The notes under the pieces are model-generated. The model was given only the letters and a program-made list of their open reading frames with translations. It did no database searches and had not been told where the DNA came from. Shown here in pieces: positions 26,601-37,100 of a DNA stretch of 64,000 nt. The DNA is from a virus. Where the stretch lies: the IMG/VR virus record IMGVR_UViG_3300031787_000065, positions 1 through 64,000 of that record; one strand, given 5' to 3'. Both the position numbers and the translations under genes were made by a program. Every line of letters starts with the position of its first letter. Within the stretch, counting starts at the first letter, position 1.

Positions 26601-28410
26601 CGCATCTCAGTTCCATTTCTGTGGCTACGTAATATGACCCAACTCCATTAACGCCCAAGCTAGTAGCATCTAACAAAATTTGTTGATAGGCTCCAAATCC
26701 TTTTGGAATAGTAACTGCTCTATTTCCCAATAATCCATAGTAAGGTAAGATCTGTTGTTTAAGAGATGTTTCTAGTAACCACTGCTTACCGATAGACTCT
26801 GTTCCCAACCTATTTCTATCACTGTTGGACGAAAAGTAGTGCATATCAACTTCTTGCGCACCAACAACAAACTTATCTGTTGTAATATTAGATAGCTCAA
26901 ATCCAACATCTTGATTTTCTGTATATATTCCGTAATAAGCTAAGCTATCTATATAACTCTTAATAGCCCCGTAATTGGGAGAACGAGATCTATTAATAGC
27001 ATCTAATCGAATAATTCCAGATATAAGTTTAGATGGATTATTAATATTGTTTTGATTCCAAGAGTATATAAATGAACAAGCTGGATGATTTATAACCGGC
27101 AACAGTGTGACAAATAAATCATGACTAGTTATGTCGCATATCTCCAATGCTAGTTCCAGCATAGTTATTTGATCAAAATCAAGATAATACAAATCTGGAA
27201 TTTCTGGAAGCGACCCAAAGTCTATCACATAATTAAATCCTCTAAAGTTAATGACTCCACCAAAACCCTTCGTTGCATATTCTAATGGAAGCTCCATATT
27301 ATATTGCATTAAAGCGTTAACAGCTTGTTTTACTCTATAATAAGGTATTCCTTGTGGACCCCTTCTTGAAAAACCGGTGCCGGTCATGGGGAATGTGACT
27401 GTGCCTACAGGTAAGGTTGCTGGATAAGGAGTTGTTGTTGCGTTTGGGTTATATGTTGTAGTTGTAGTAGTGGTTAATGGTATATTAGAATAAGTATCAT
27501 TGCCACGAAAAAATGTTTGACCAGATGGCAACGTATACTTAGTCAAAATGTTTTCAGTAGGTAATTTAGATTTAATAAAATTGATAGTATCGTCGCTTGG
27601 ATTATATTCTAAAAATCCATAAATATTAAGAATATTGTGATGATTAAATATTGTTCCTGTATAATTATTTAAAATCAACACTGTGTTAGATAGTATTTCT
27701 CTTGGGTCAATAACTTGGATTGAAAACGTTGGACTACCTCCCGGACCTTTATTTTGTAAATAAGATTGTAAAATGCCACCAAACACTGTGTGATACTTTC
27801 CCCTGCTTGCACTTCTGATATATGATGAAATGTCAACATATGTTCCACTTCCACCGGCGGGGTTATAAAAATCTACTAATTGATTATTTTCAAGATTTTC
27901 AAAAGTTAAAGGATTGAAAGGGCCATCGTATACTGGATCAGTAAATACTGGAAAAGTATTCACTTTATACAAAGAATCAAAAGTTGACCTGTATGCTTCT
28001 TCAATAGTAGCTAAGTTCATTCCAAACTTAAAATAAACAGGAGAACCAACTGGTGGTGGGCTGAAAAAGTCACGAACGCCATTGTGATAAGGATCATCAC
28101 CTCCACCAAGACCAGTTTGATCAGATTTATTATATTCATCATTAACTAGTTCTACTGATAATGTTGAACTATTATCACCGAAACCGCCATTAATACTAAA
28201 ACTACGAATAGATGCTCCTAAGAAAGTTTGTTGAACAAAGCCTTTATCGCTCAATGACCAACCGGCAGAAGAGAAAGACGTTGGAATAGACCCGCTGGCT
28301 GGCCAATTAGTTCCAAAAAAGCCAGAATCTGGAACTACGCTATGAGAATATAGCTCTCCACCAGTGATACTGCTCGGATATGGATAAGATGTAGTATTTG
28401 TAGCAGTCAT
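23653..28410 (-). CDS. Giant tail-tip or baseplate protein with poly-Thr linker (1585 residues)
   Basis: Start with weak ribosome site AAAG. The N-terminal 300 residues have a beta-rich part (SFSINGGFGDNSSTLSVELV then PPPVGSPVYFKFGMN) resembling the entrance of baseplate hub proteins. A threonine run with TYNPNATTTPYPATLP follows at about 27430-27480. A long middle part has an amphipathic helical hairpin (HILNSEINRLKDLLAVGKKL followed by AEADYLEMLEDLLDKAEKA), and a C-terminal coiled region (QKQDAISTISRERQKLKDEK). No peptidoglycan hydrolase motif is seen. Probably part of the tail tip; the exact position is inferred from gene order. Confidence 0.55.
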   Translation of the reverse strand: MTATNTTSYPYPSSITGGELYSHSVVPDSGFFGTNWPASGSIPTSFSSAGWSLSDKGFVQQTFLGASIRSFSINGGFGDNSSTLSVELVNDEYNKSDQTGLGGGDDPYHNGVRDFFSPPPVGSPVYFKFGMNLATIEEAYRSTFDSLYKVNTFPVFTDPVYDGPFNPLTFENLENNQLVDFYNPAGGSGTYVDISSYIRSASRGKYHTVFGGILQSYLQNKGPGGSPTFSIQVIDPREILSNTVLILNNYTGTIFNHHNILNIYGFLEYNPSDDTINFIKSKLPTENILTKYTLPSGQTFFRGNDTYSNIPLTTTTTTTYNPNATTTPYPATLPVGTVTFPMTGTGFSRRGPQGIPYYRVKQAVNALMQYNMELPLEYATKGFGGVINFRGFNYVIDFGSLPEIPDLYYLDFDQITMLELALEICDITSHDLFVTLLPVINHPACSFIYSWNQNNINNPSKLISGIIRLDAINRSRSPNYGAIKSYIDSLAYYGIYTENQDVGFELSNITTDKFVVGAQEVDMHYFSSNSDRNRLGTESIGKQWLLETSLKQQILPYYGLLGNRAVTIPKGFGAYQQILLDATSLGVNGVGSYYVATEMELRCALVSFERWKQFLQLYNDIYLESIEDSDATDSAALLQAVAPSGFPPIESISNNYAVTVPRSVFNTYAPEPFGSDGLPYSPCNPPYGYPLYYKRMTKIGIPEGGLVEIQGRFTSLLTGMASLGSVDKTNFKHILNSEINRLKDLLAVGKKLNKAEADYLEMLEDLLDKAEKASEGDVNNMISLIEETMENYKPLFFSPDMSKLAKRNLRNAMKVYDFVKSIAEECLGKKFLVKLPKVVNPFFENQISITQKGSESLNPRASESARTNMEYTYGPFGFKPRPITSGIGYEFYANNIQPVIAKMQQDAKSLPGTSTFGGRHMMEFLLDSGSYNYNLVGELNAHFNPVIDQYEFNYMPVNEGGFFDFDLYRNLISASSIQQLVASGYKSLPLGVQNQLIPIDLSNFISDNNRVSPYVRFDHSEDLSFEGFNSSDFSQQIITAQGMIPDISNNLDNAGVDTFYSFPQGNVATTTKPPQIAYVKCQVDEKLYMTPKITYQETHVYGQTVSQTKVLRPPKKIYDPCKDEYFDSFSYYVAQFYPRTTRGQKVNIWDFNASSGLQIAGVTIQGRLIDTQLGKLDTNHVYALITLPGRVVPTKDARFRDGPFQSSNAEKFKHYMTMDTVKGLNGFDKPSFTPSPQKKILEIFDDQSISADVRVHAFLAAKKANDSLISFGVPQLMNYSVPSPVYPDLVVLPFMSKDRCYGPWISSQLNNDAILYSNIGGKVDFVKDENLSPWNYCGYDLMNTAGRLQAQFSNSLMLSSERGGFVIPFVPLGLSLGTELMRSGPIITNIQVDVSEAGARTTYKLDSYTASFGKLHKQKQDAISTISRERQKLKDEKNSLIRKGLGKNYNNTNYVKQYQDINNNINNSMINGQAPIAGVSIQVKPYEQTGYSLSRESEVNSTAYSSDGSFTSHQDLNNVASNYIGEDGVAKAYQDSAFSSVNDMYAPASNEPFHSSMAFKPDPNTSARQSLYFNQDTPFTQDEVV

Positions 28411-28425
28411 AAGATTAAATTTTCT

Positions 28426-29268
28426 TTATACCGATGAACCTTGAGGTGAAGTTGAAGACCAAGAAATTACATATTGGCAGCTATAATTAAATGATTGTGA
28501 AAGTGCCTGTTGTAAAATTACTAATTGTCCTGGATACATAACTATAAAACGATTAGCAAGTGAGCAACTGATACTAACATGTACATATAGTTTATCACTA
28601 GACCTATTAGTTATTCTGAATACACGACCATCGCGCCCCACAAATTCCGAATGGTAACCATTACTTGTACTGTATAAATCGCTGGATTGGATTATATTGG
28701 GAGATGAAATTGGCGCAGACTCAATTAATATGAAGTGTGTGCTAGGAGTAGTAGTAGGTTGATAAGTGGTAGTAGTAACAGATTGACCGCCATTAGGATT
28801 AGAAGCATTAGTTGTTGACGTTGAAGTTATGGTTCTAGTAGATATTTTTACTGATGGAGCAAATACGCTAGCTTGTGGCATACTTATTGCAGGGGTAACT
28901 GGCGCAGACGTTGTGGTTGTAGTAGTAGTAATAGATAATATGCCACTAGATCTGGATTTAGTATCATATAATTCAAATCTGCTTTCAGAGTATTTTAACA
29001 AATTATTAGGATTAATTGTAACTGCAACAGCATTTGCTCCACTTGGTAATTGGTAATGAACGTAAGAACCTGTAGAAATAAAATCTGTTATACCGCTTCC
29101 ACTTGGACTAACTCCGTATCCATTCCAGCTATCAGAAAGAGAAAGAGAATAAACCCTCTTTAATCCAGATGCATTAAATATGTTAGGCTGTTGAGTAGTT
29201 GTGTAAAGTGGTGGGCTTGTGCTTGTTGTTGTAGTAGTTGTGGCTGGTATTGGAGTTGTATTAACCAT
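28426..29268 (-). CDS. Thr-rich tail protein with several poly-Thr tracts (280 residues)
   Basis: Ribosome site GAGA upstream. Low-complexity threonine tracts (ATTTTTTSTSPP, SITTTTTTTSAPVTP, SVTTTTYQPTTTPST) separate three small beta segments such as VYSLSLSDSWNGYGVSPSG, EFVGRDGRVFRITNRSSDKL and RFIVMYPGQLVILQQALSQS. The tracts use mixed Thr codons. Flexible mucin-like linkers between domains are likely. It lies between two other tail proteins with the same kind of tracts. Function unknown. Confidence 0.55.
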   Translation of the reverse strand: MVNTTPIPATTTTTTSTSPPLYTTTQQPNIFNASGLKRVYSLSLSDSWNGYGVSPSGSGITDFISTGSYVHYQLPSGANAVAVTINPNNLLKYSESRFELYDTKSRSSGILSITTTTTTTSAPVTPAISMPQASVFAPSVKISTRTITSTSTTNASNPNGGQSVTTTTYQPTTTPSTHFILIESAPISSPNIIQSSDLYSTSNGYHSEFVGRDGRVFRITNRSSDKLYVHVSISCSLANRFIVMYPGQLVILQQALSQSFNYSCQYVISWSSTSPQGSSV

Positions 29269-29269
29269 A

Positions 29270-31114
29270 TTAATTCTCTAGTTCATATGTCCAACTTAAA
29301 TTTAAGTTATAAGTTCCGTCCATAGGATTCCACGATTCTTGCGGAGGATTAACAAAATATTTTCTAATACCTAGTTCGTAGGCTGGGCTGATAGCTTTAA
29401 TCATATTATTTATATGTGTTCTAGCTGGTTCCCACATGGTAGGTTTACTTAATACGTATTGATTTCTATATAAAAATTGTAATTGTGCTGGATGTAAAGT
29501 GGTTGTTGTTGTAGTCGTTGTGGAACCGTTTGCAGGCGCTGGCGTTGTTGTCGTAGTGCGTCCATACTGAGTGTCAAATACTAGCTCTATAGATACATCT
29601 CTTTTGTATTCTGTCCTAGTTCCTAAATATTGTAAAACTGGACCGTTTGACCTACCAATTACAGGTATTGTCGCAAAAACATCTCCTGGATATGTATCGT
29701 TGATGGATATGCTACTGGATTTTAATCCACCAACATTGTCTATCAACGGTCTATTATCAAAATCTATATTATAAGTAATTTCACCAGTAAATTCATTATG
29801 ACCAATAGATATTGATTTTGGCGTTGGATTAATATCAAAGTTGACTAATTTTCTCGCTCTTTTGTATAAATCAGATGTTATCCCAAACGTTCCTTGGTTG
29901 CTAATAAGGTTATATTTATTAATTGCATTTTGATATGGTGTAACATGAACAGTAGACCTATAATCTCCACCATAAATGTATCCGCTTGGCGGCATACTAG
30001 ATAAGCCCTTAACTGTACCGTTGACAGATATGGTAGTTAAAGTATCTTCTGCCGAGGAACCGATAGAAGATGAATAGTTTTCATAAGCCGTTCCGCTAGA
30101 TAGCAACCAAGTATCAACGATGTTATAGCTACCAGTAGACACATCGAAGCTTTCGCTTCTAGAATGATTAAAACCACCATACATTTGTGCTGATAAATAT
30201 ATAAATCCACTACCAAAATAATGACCAGCCGTCCAGCTTTGAGATGGCAAATCGGAATGTTGACGAGTTATTCCATTGTCATCATGCAAATATCCATTAT
30301 AATTATGGCTATATTTATCTAAATATTTTTTAAGAAAACCCCTAGCTTGAGCAAAAGCTTCTCCACCTTGATTTGGCGCAAGGCAATCAGAGATACGTTT
30401 ACCAGTAGCAGATAAATTTCTAGTTAATCTATATGTTCTAGTTACAGCGTCGTTTGGCGCGGAGTTTCCACCATTGCTATAAGGTGGAGTAATACCATTT
30501 CCATCTTGTGGCTCTAAAGACCAATTCTCAGAAAAATCAGAAACAATACCTCCATATTTATTTATATAATCTGGTATAGATACACCGCTTGTATCTTCTA
30601 TATTAATATTAATAATTCCTTGACCATAGCTATTCATAGCTATAATCTTATCTTCCTTATTGAGCAAGAAATCAGTTTCTAACGTAATCGAATACCTACA
30701 TGTGTCTACCCATACCCCTTCTTCAAAAGATATAGACGTTAGCTTTGGATAAAATTGAATTACCGGCTCATTTCCATCAATAGAAGAAACTTCTACCCTG
30801 TTGCAACTGTCTGCAAACAAGCTTCTTAAAGCTACTTGTTTTGATAAAATGCTACCAAGGCGACCACTTGCTGGAATAGTCTGGCTACTTGGTCTAGGAT
30901 CATACTGGTTAGCAAACGAAGATGGTGAACTAGATAGGGTAGGACTATTAGTATATGGAGAACCCTCATCGGCTATAATGGAGCCATTAAGAGTAATAGT
31001 ATAAGATCCACCAGCATTTCCAGTGGCAGTATTAGTAGAATTCCAATCTATATTCATTAATGGGCATGGCCTAATCACTTTAGCTGTGCCAGCTTTATCA
31101 TATACTATAATCAT
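29270..31114 (-). CDS. Tail protein with poly-Thr linker (614 residues)
   Basis: TAATG junction and AGAGGA ribosome site. The N-terminus MIIVYDKAGTAKVIRPCPLM is followed by a beta-rich segment FYPKLTSISFEEGVWVDTCR and YSITLETDFLL, typical of conserved tail proteins. A second beta domain has SISIGHNEFTGEITYNIDFD. Near residue 530 a poly-Thr linker (GRTTTTTPAPANGSTTTTTT) precedes a final helical-beta segment ending in NLNLSWTYELEN. No catalytic motif. Place after the integrin-like protein suggests a tail-tip location. Confidence 0.55.
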   Translation of the reverse strand: MIIVYDKAGTAKVIRPCPLMNIDWNSTNTATGNAGGSYTITLNGSIIADEGSPYTNSPTLSSSPSSFANQYDPRPSSQTIPASGRLGSILSKQVALRSLFADSCNRVEVSSIDGNEPVIQFYPKLTSISFEEGVWVDTCRYSITLETDFLLNKEDKIIAMNSYGQGIININIEDTSGVSIPDYINKYGGIVSDFSENWSLEPQDGNGITPPYSNGGNSAPNDAVTRTYRLTRNLSATGKRISDCLAPNQGGEAFAQARGFLKKYLDKYSHNYNGYLHDDNGITRQHSDLPSQSWTAGHYFGSGFIYLSAQMYGGFNHSRSESFDVSTGSYNIVDTWLLSSGTAYENYSSSIGSSAEDTLTTISVNGTVKGLSSMPPSGYIYGGDYRSTVHVTPYQNAINKYNLISNQGTFGITSDLYKRARKLVNFDINPTPKSISIGHNEFTGEITYNIDFDNRPLIDNVGGLKSSSISINDTYPGDVFATIPVIGRSNGPVLQYLGTRTEYKRDVSIELVFDTQYGRTTTTTPAPANGSTTTTTTTTLHPAQLQFLYRNQYVLSKPTMWEPARTHINNMIKAISPAYELGIRKYFVNPPQESWNPMDGTYNLNLSWTYELEN

Positions 31115-34100
31115 TATTTTCCTCTAATTCGCATGTTAAGCGACTGATTTTCACTTCCTGTCCCACTGGCGGTAAATAAACTCAAACCAGAACTAGAAAC
31201 CGTAATCGGATCTGGACAATCTGTATATAGATACAGGCCAGAAGGACTACTGGATACAATATCTTTGACCGCTCCAGTGAACATTCCTATGTTATTATAC
31301 ACAATTGCTGAATCATCTACTTGTGTAAATATATTCATATTTTCTACTTCTGGAGGATTATTAGATAGGACATACAGGCTCATAATACCGCTATTTGGAG
31401 TACCATATGCATACTGACCGTTAACTGACTTAATAAATGGCCTATGCTGTATAAATCCTTTAGCTACTGGGTCTTGACCAGAAGCCTCTAAGAAAATCTG
31501 ACCCCTTGTATCTGTATAGATTATTCCACTAGCATAATATGATTTATTATTAGATTGCCCATTTGTGACTTCTAAAAATACATTCGGATACCAATTTTGA
31601 TCTATTTCTCCAAAGACTCTAGCTTGAATAAATGCGTCTGGACTTTGAATAGAAGGGGTTTGTTGACGCAGCATAATATCAGCCGTATAAACTTCACCGC
31701 TATTCACTAAAGATCCAACACATAACGTATAATCAGCATCAGTTCTATTACTTCTATCTATACTAACAGCGCATCCAAACCTACCACTATCTTCTGTAAA
31801 ACCAAACATTTCTGGAGTCAATTTTTCTACTAATGACCAATTTTGGGTTTTTGTGGCCCAATCAACAATGCTATTTTCAAATAAATATACTGCGCCATTA
31901 TCTTGTACTCCAGATTCTAAAAATTCTGTTACTATCCTAGATGGTATATAAAATTCTGGATTAAATGATTTTCTAATAAATTCTCCAGAACCATTAGTAT
32001 AAATATTACTAAAATTATGATTTGGTGTGCCAACGGCTATAATATCACTAGATATATCTAAAGATATTCCAAACCTATCTGAACTTGATCCACTTACTCC
32101 TACGTGTAAACTATCTGGCCTTAGTTTTTGTATACATTCCCAAGGAGTGGTTAATCCGTGATATCCAGAGCCTTTAAAAGTTTGTTCAAAAATATATACC
32201 GCCCCAGCGCCTCCATCATATCCAACTTTTAGTCCAGAGTTAGCAGAATGATAAGCCCAATCACCAATACTGTTATTACTAAATGCTGATCCTGGCGATC
32301 CAACTACAACTTTATTTTTATGAATACTAATATCGTATCCAAATAAATCTCCCTTATATAAATTAGTAAATTTATCAAAATCTAGATAATCATATCCTTT
32401 ATCCTTCATTAACTTTGGTAAGCCGCCTTTGTAATTAGCATCAGAGTAAAGTTGACCATCTATTATACCGCTAAACTTAGCGGTAGATCCTGCTAAATTT
32501 TGTTTTGCCACAAATGTAGCTATTTCTTGACGCTTTTTTTCTGCTCTCATTTGTTCTATAATTTCTGGATTTCCAATCTTTGGAATTTCAGCATATGGCG
32601 TCATTGGATCTTTTACAAATGCTGGATCATATCTAGACTCATTATTATTAAACGAAGAAAATCCTAAACTAGAACTTGCCGACATGTATCCACCATTAAA
32701 TAGTTTGTTAATTCCAGAATTATGTGGAGCTAATGTTAGATATTTTGCTGGACTTCCTCTTTCTGGAGAAACAATTTTAGTTATAGTGTCAAATGATCTT
32801 CCTCTATTTGCGTTTCCAAAAAATGTTTCTGGATATAAGCTACGCAAAAATGTTACAGATTCTCTAGACGCTCTATAGAATTCATCTCCCATACATTTAC
32901 CCTGTACCAAAGATGAATCTGAAATTAATGTAATCCTAGAGCGATTATAACCAACATCGAAAGAAGAAAAATGTTCTATTTCTTGAGCAACAACTACTGG
33001 GCCATCGGCAATCCATTGATTATTTAAATTTTGTTCAAAACATTTGTTGCCATTACAATATTGATCATTTCTATTACTAATATGCGCAAATCTTGTACTA
33101 GTAAAAGAAAACTCTGGCTGCGCTGGAGACATTTCTATAAGTTCAAATCTATCAAACACTTTATAAGATTGAGAAGATGACGTTTTAGTATTAATGATTG
33201 GTGCTAATACGCCGGATATAGCCATTAATCTAGTGGTTTTTGGTATAAAGTCGCTAGTTATTAAAGGGAATCTATTATTATATGCAGATATATAAATAGA
33301 AATTTCACCAGATGTTGCCTGTATATCAAAATGCTTAGTAGAAGATTTGTTAATGGTTACACTGGTTAATGAGCTATCAATACCAATGCGTTCCATAGAA
33401 TAACCGTTTTCTAAAGTTATCGTAGTCATATCTGAACCGGCATATGTTGGTAGACCGTATGCGCGAGTAACATTATCTATATAGATTCTTATTGGCTCTA
33501 ATTCTGTTGGGGATTCTGATATATTTGTAAAAAATAGTCTATATCCAGAATTTGGGATTGATGGAAAAGTGACTTTGGTTATTCCACTATCAAATCTCCA
33601 GTAACCAGCCGTATCAAGTTTAGTTTGATATATTTCTTGTGTAGAGTGGGCGAGGGGCGACAACCCATTAATCAATTTAATTGGAATAAATTGTAAACTA
33701 CTTATAGAGAAAGAATCTATTTTACTTTTTCTATCATGTCCATTGGCTATGTATGTATTTGGATTTACTCTTAATGCTCCCATTGGCACTCCTGCTGTAG
33801 CAAATTTTTCATCAGCAAATAAATATAATGGTTCTAATTTACTATTTAAAATTGATAATAATTCTGACACTAGTCTTGCTTGGGTTGATTTATTGCTATA
33901 AGTAATAATTAACTTTTTATTTGATAGCCTTAACCACGACAACAATTCTTGCAGTTGTTGAGGGCTTGGTAATTGAATTGGGTCTGCTATCCAGCAAACG
34001 TCATGACTAGGAGATATTGTTGGCACATTTAGTTCAACGCTATTGTTAGAATTAGTAAATACTTCATATAATATAGAATTAGGATTAGCAGAAATAAAAC

Positions 34101-37100
34101 TGCTATGACCTGTCCATCCGCCCAATTGAGCAATTCTAGACTCGCCCCGCTTGAAAGGCTGTGATACAAGATTGATATAAAAGTATAGATTTTTATCACC
34201 AAAACCAGACATTAATGAGCTTGAGCTTTCAGTATCGGTAGATGCTATACATACAATTCTAGAATTATTTATAAATGTTTCTTCTACCGCAAAATAAGAT
34301 AATTCTGAAACTAATTCATTACCTTTCAATACTTCTTGTTCCGATATAGCGTTTGATTGCAATAAAGCTTGCCTATCTTCAAAAGATTCTGGAGTATAAA
34401 ACTTCTGAGTACTATTGCTAGCACTGGCATTATAATTAATACTAGTATAATTAGAAGTTCCAGAGTTCCATATTATGCTAACATCAGAGGAAATATTATT
34501 CTCATCAAATAAGGCTCTTTCTGTAATAGATGTAGATATTTCTTCTCTAAATATTGCTATATTTCCAGACACTGCCGGTTTTGCTGGTATAGTAATGGTT
34601 TCAGTTACTAAAGAAGCCGCAGCTAATAAAGGAACCGGTTCTTGATTTGGTAAATCTTTATAAATTGGTGGACCATTCAATGCACAAGAGGAAGCGTCAT
34701 AAGTTTTAAACAGTGTTGGCCAATTAACTGGAATAAATATGGTTTTTAATTGATCGTTTAAACATTTATGATTCCATTGCGCTCTTAAATCTCCAATGTG
34801 TTTAAGTGGTAATTCACATTTAGTATTAGCTGGTGTTGGGTCCATATACATTGATATAGTTTTATTAAAAGAATCTTGATTAGAATCATTACAAGGCATA
34901 TATAGTTCAAACTCTGGATCTTCAAGATTCATTCTAATATCCGCAACCCCATAAGCATTAAGATTTTGAGGTATTATATAACTATGAGTTGCATTGGTTG
35001 GAATAAATGATGGAATGACCTTGCCACACCCAGAAGGCATCATCAATGCTTCAGCATAATTTCTAGCTGGAACCAAAGTCATTCTAGATTTTATATGTAA
35101 TAATATTTTATTAATAATTTTATTAGAATCTGCATAGGCTCCATTTTGTTCCCAAGAAGGATCATTTCCAACCAAGACCAAGTTCCTATCACCCAAAGCT
35201 AACCAAGATGAAATATTTTCTAAAACTTCTTCACTAAGGGCGTCCACTGCTGGAGTTATTATGAAAGCCAAGCCAGCATCCTCTGGTATCTTAACCTCAG
35301 AAAAATCTGTTTTTCTAAAGTTTTTATCTCTAAATATATTAGATAAATATCCAAAATGTCCAGAATCTATAGGATCGCCTATGTCTTCTTGCAAATTTCC
35401 AAATTTACCAAATTCAACAACAGAGTTGTGTGGATAATATTTTCTAGACTCTAATAGTGTTACTGATCCAGCATTTACAGTAGCATCCCAAGAAGGAGTT
35501 ATTGAAGTTGTAGATAGTAACGGTCCTCTATATCCATCGTTCTGATAATAAACTCTAGCATCTCCACCTTTATTAAAACTGTCAGTTGGGGAACCCACCG
35601 CTACAAGTCTACCGTCTTCACTAACGGCAACGCTGTATCCGCACCTTGGGGTTGGGGCAAAGTTATCTATAATAAATTCCCAATCGTCAGCATCTTTTTG
35701 CTCTCTATTTTCTGGCAATGTTAATATAATTGATTGTCCATTATAAATATTTGATAATTGATATTCTGATATGCTAAGAAATTTTCTAGCTTCTAATTTT
35801 TCAGTCGATGTTAATGAACAATATAGCATCTTATTAGCAGATACTATATTCATAGTATTTAACCACTCTTGCAAAGAAGATATCAAAGATGTATATCTTA
35901 AATTATTTCCACCAACAAGGGAGCTTTTATTATAAAGCCAAGTATGTAAAGAAGAATATAATCTATCTTTTTCTTCTTTTTTATATTCATAAATCTGACA
36001 TGCTTGGCTAATGTATGGAGATCCAATAGCAATAACTTCTGAGTTTTCACTAATCGCTACAGCATGACCAAATCTATCTGGAGTATCGTATATAATATTT
36101 GGTGATTGTATTTCTTGAATACAATTCCAATATCCGCTCTCTTTTTCAAAAATAAACACGCTGCCACCGCTTGGTGGAGGATAATTAAACTGAGAAAGGT
36201 TAGAATTGAATGCTTCTGGTCCGACACCGGAAGTAAAAAATCTAACTTGATTTTCTTTTACTAGTCTTCCTGTGTCTAGAACATAATCTAAAATTTTCTT
36301 ACTGTTATCTATCCAATCTTCGCTATCGTCAGAAGCAAATTCTACACATTGCCCAGAAGATGGAACTCCATAAAAATCTTTTAATCCGCTGGCAAAGCTA
36401 TATTCTCCAAAATAAGAAATAAAACGATTTAGTGCTGGAGAAACAGCTTCTTTGCCTAAAGATGCGCTATCATCAACATATATACCAAGAATAACTGGTA
36501 TATTATTATTTAGTTTTGATTCATCATATGGATAAGCTTCGTGAAAAGCGCTCTTAATGTCATTAAATATTAAGTTTGTTCTTTCTTCGCTGAGTATACC
36601 TTGATTTCTAGCTATTCTCTTTTTTACAATATAGTTTGGCTTTGGCTCTGGGAAATCTTCTAATTGTCTATTGGAATAATCAGCAATTGGTTCACATATA
36701 ATAAGTTTAACATCAAATTTTACAGGGGGATCTGAAAAATATTGAAAGATTAAATCTTTATTCTGTATAGCTCTCTGTATCTCGTAATGCTCTATTCTAT
36801 CAAATGTATTATATCTATTTTTTTTGTAAATAATTGGAGTAAACTCGTCAGTAAATATCATTAATCCTATTTGGACGCCAGAAGATGATAGTTCTTCAAA
36901 GCTTCTGTGCTTCCATTGTGCGCTAGGTGCCCCAACTACTAATATTTTTCTGTCACTTTCTCCTATTGACGGATCGCCACTTGATGTTACGGCTAGATCC
37001 AAAGAGTGACCAAACTCTCTTCCCTCTTGACCCACCATCCATAATCTTTCTTCTACTGGTAGAGGCATGTCAATGCCGCCTATTTTATTTGTATATCTTA

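Noticed and set aside
28829-29056. Plus-strand reading frame rich in valine opposite the Thr-rich gene
   Set aside because: It is the antisense shadow of the poly-Thr tracts (GTT/GTA runs), has no ribosome site and lies fully inside a gene.
29500-29560. Poly-Thr tracts as slippage-prone microsatellites for phase variation
   Set aside because: Thr codons are mixed within the tracts, so there is no perfect DNA repeat long enough for strand slippage.
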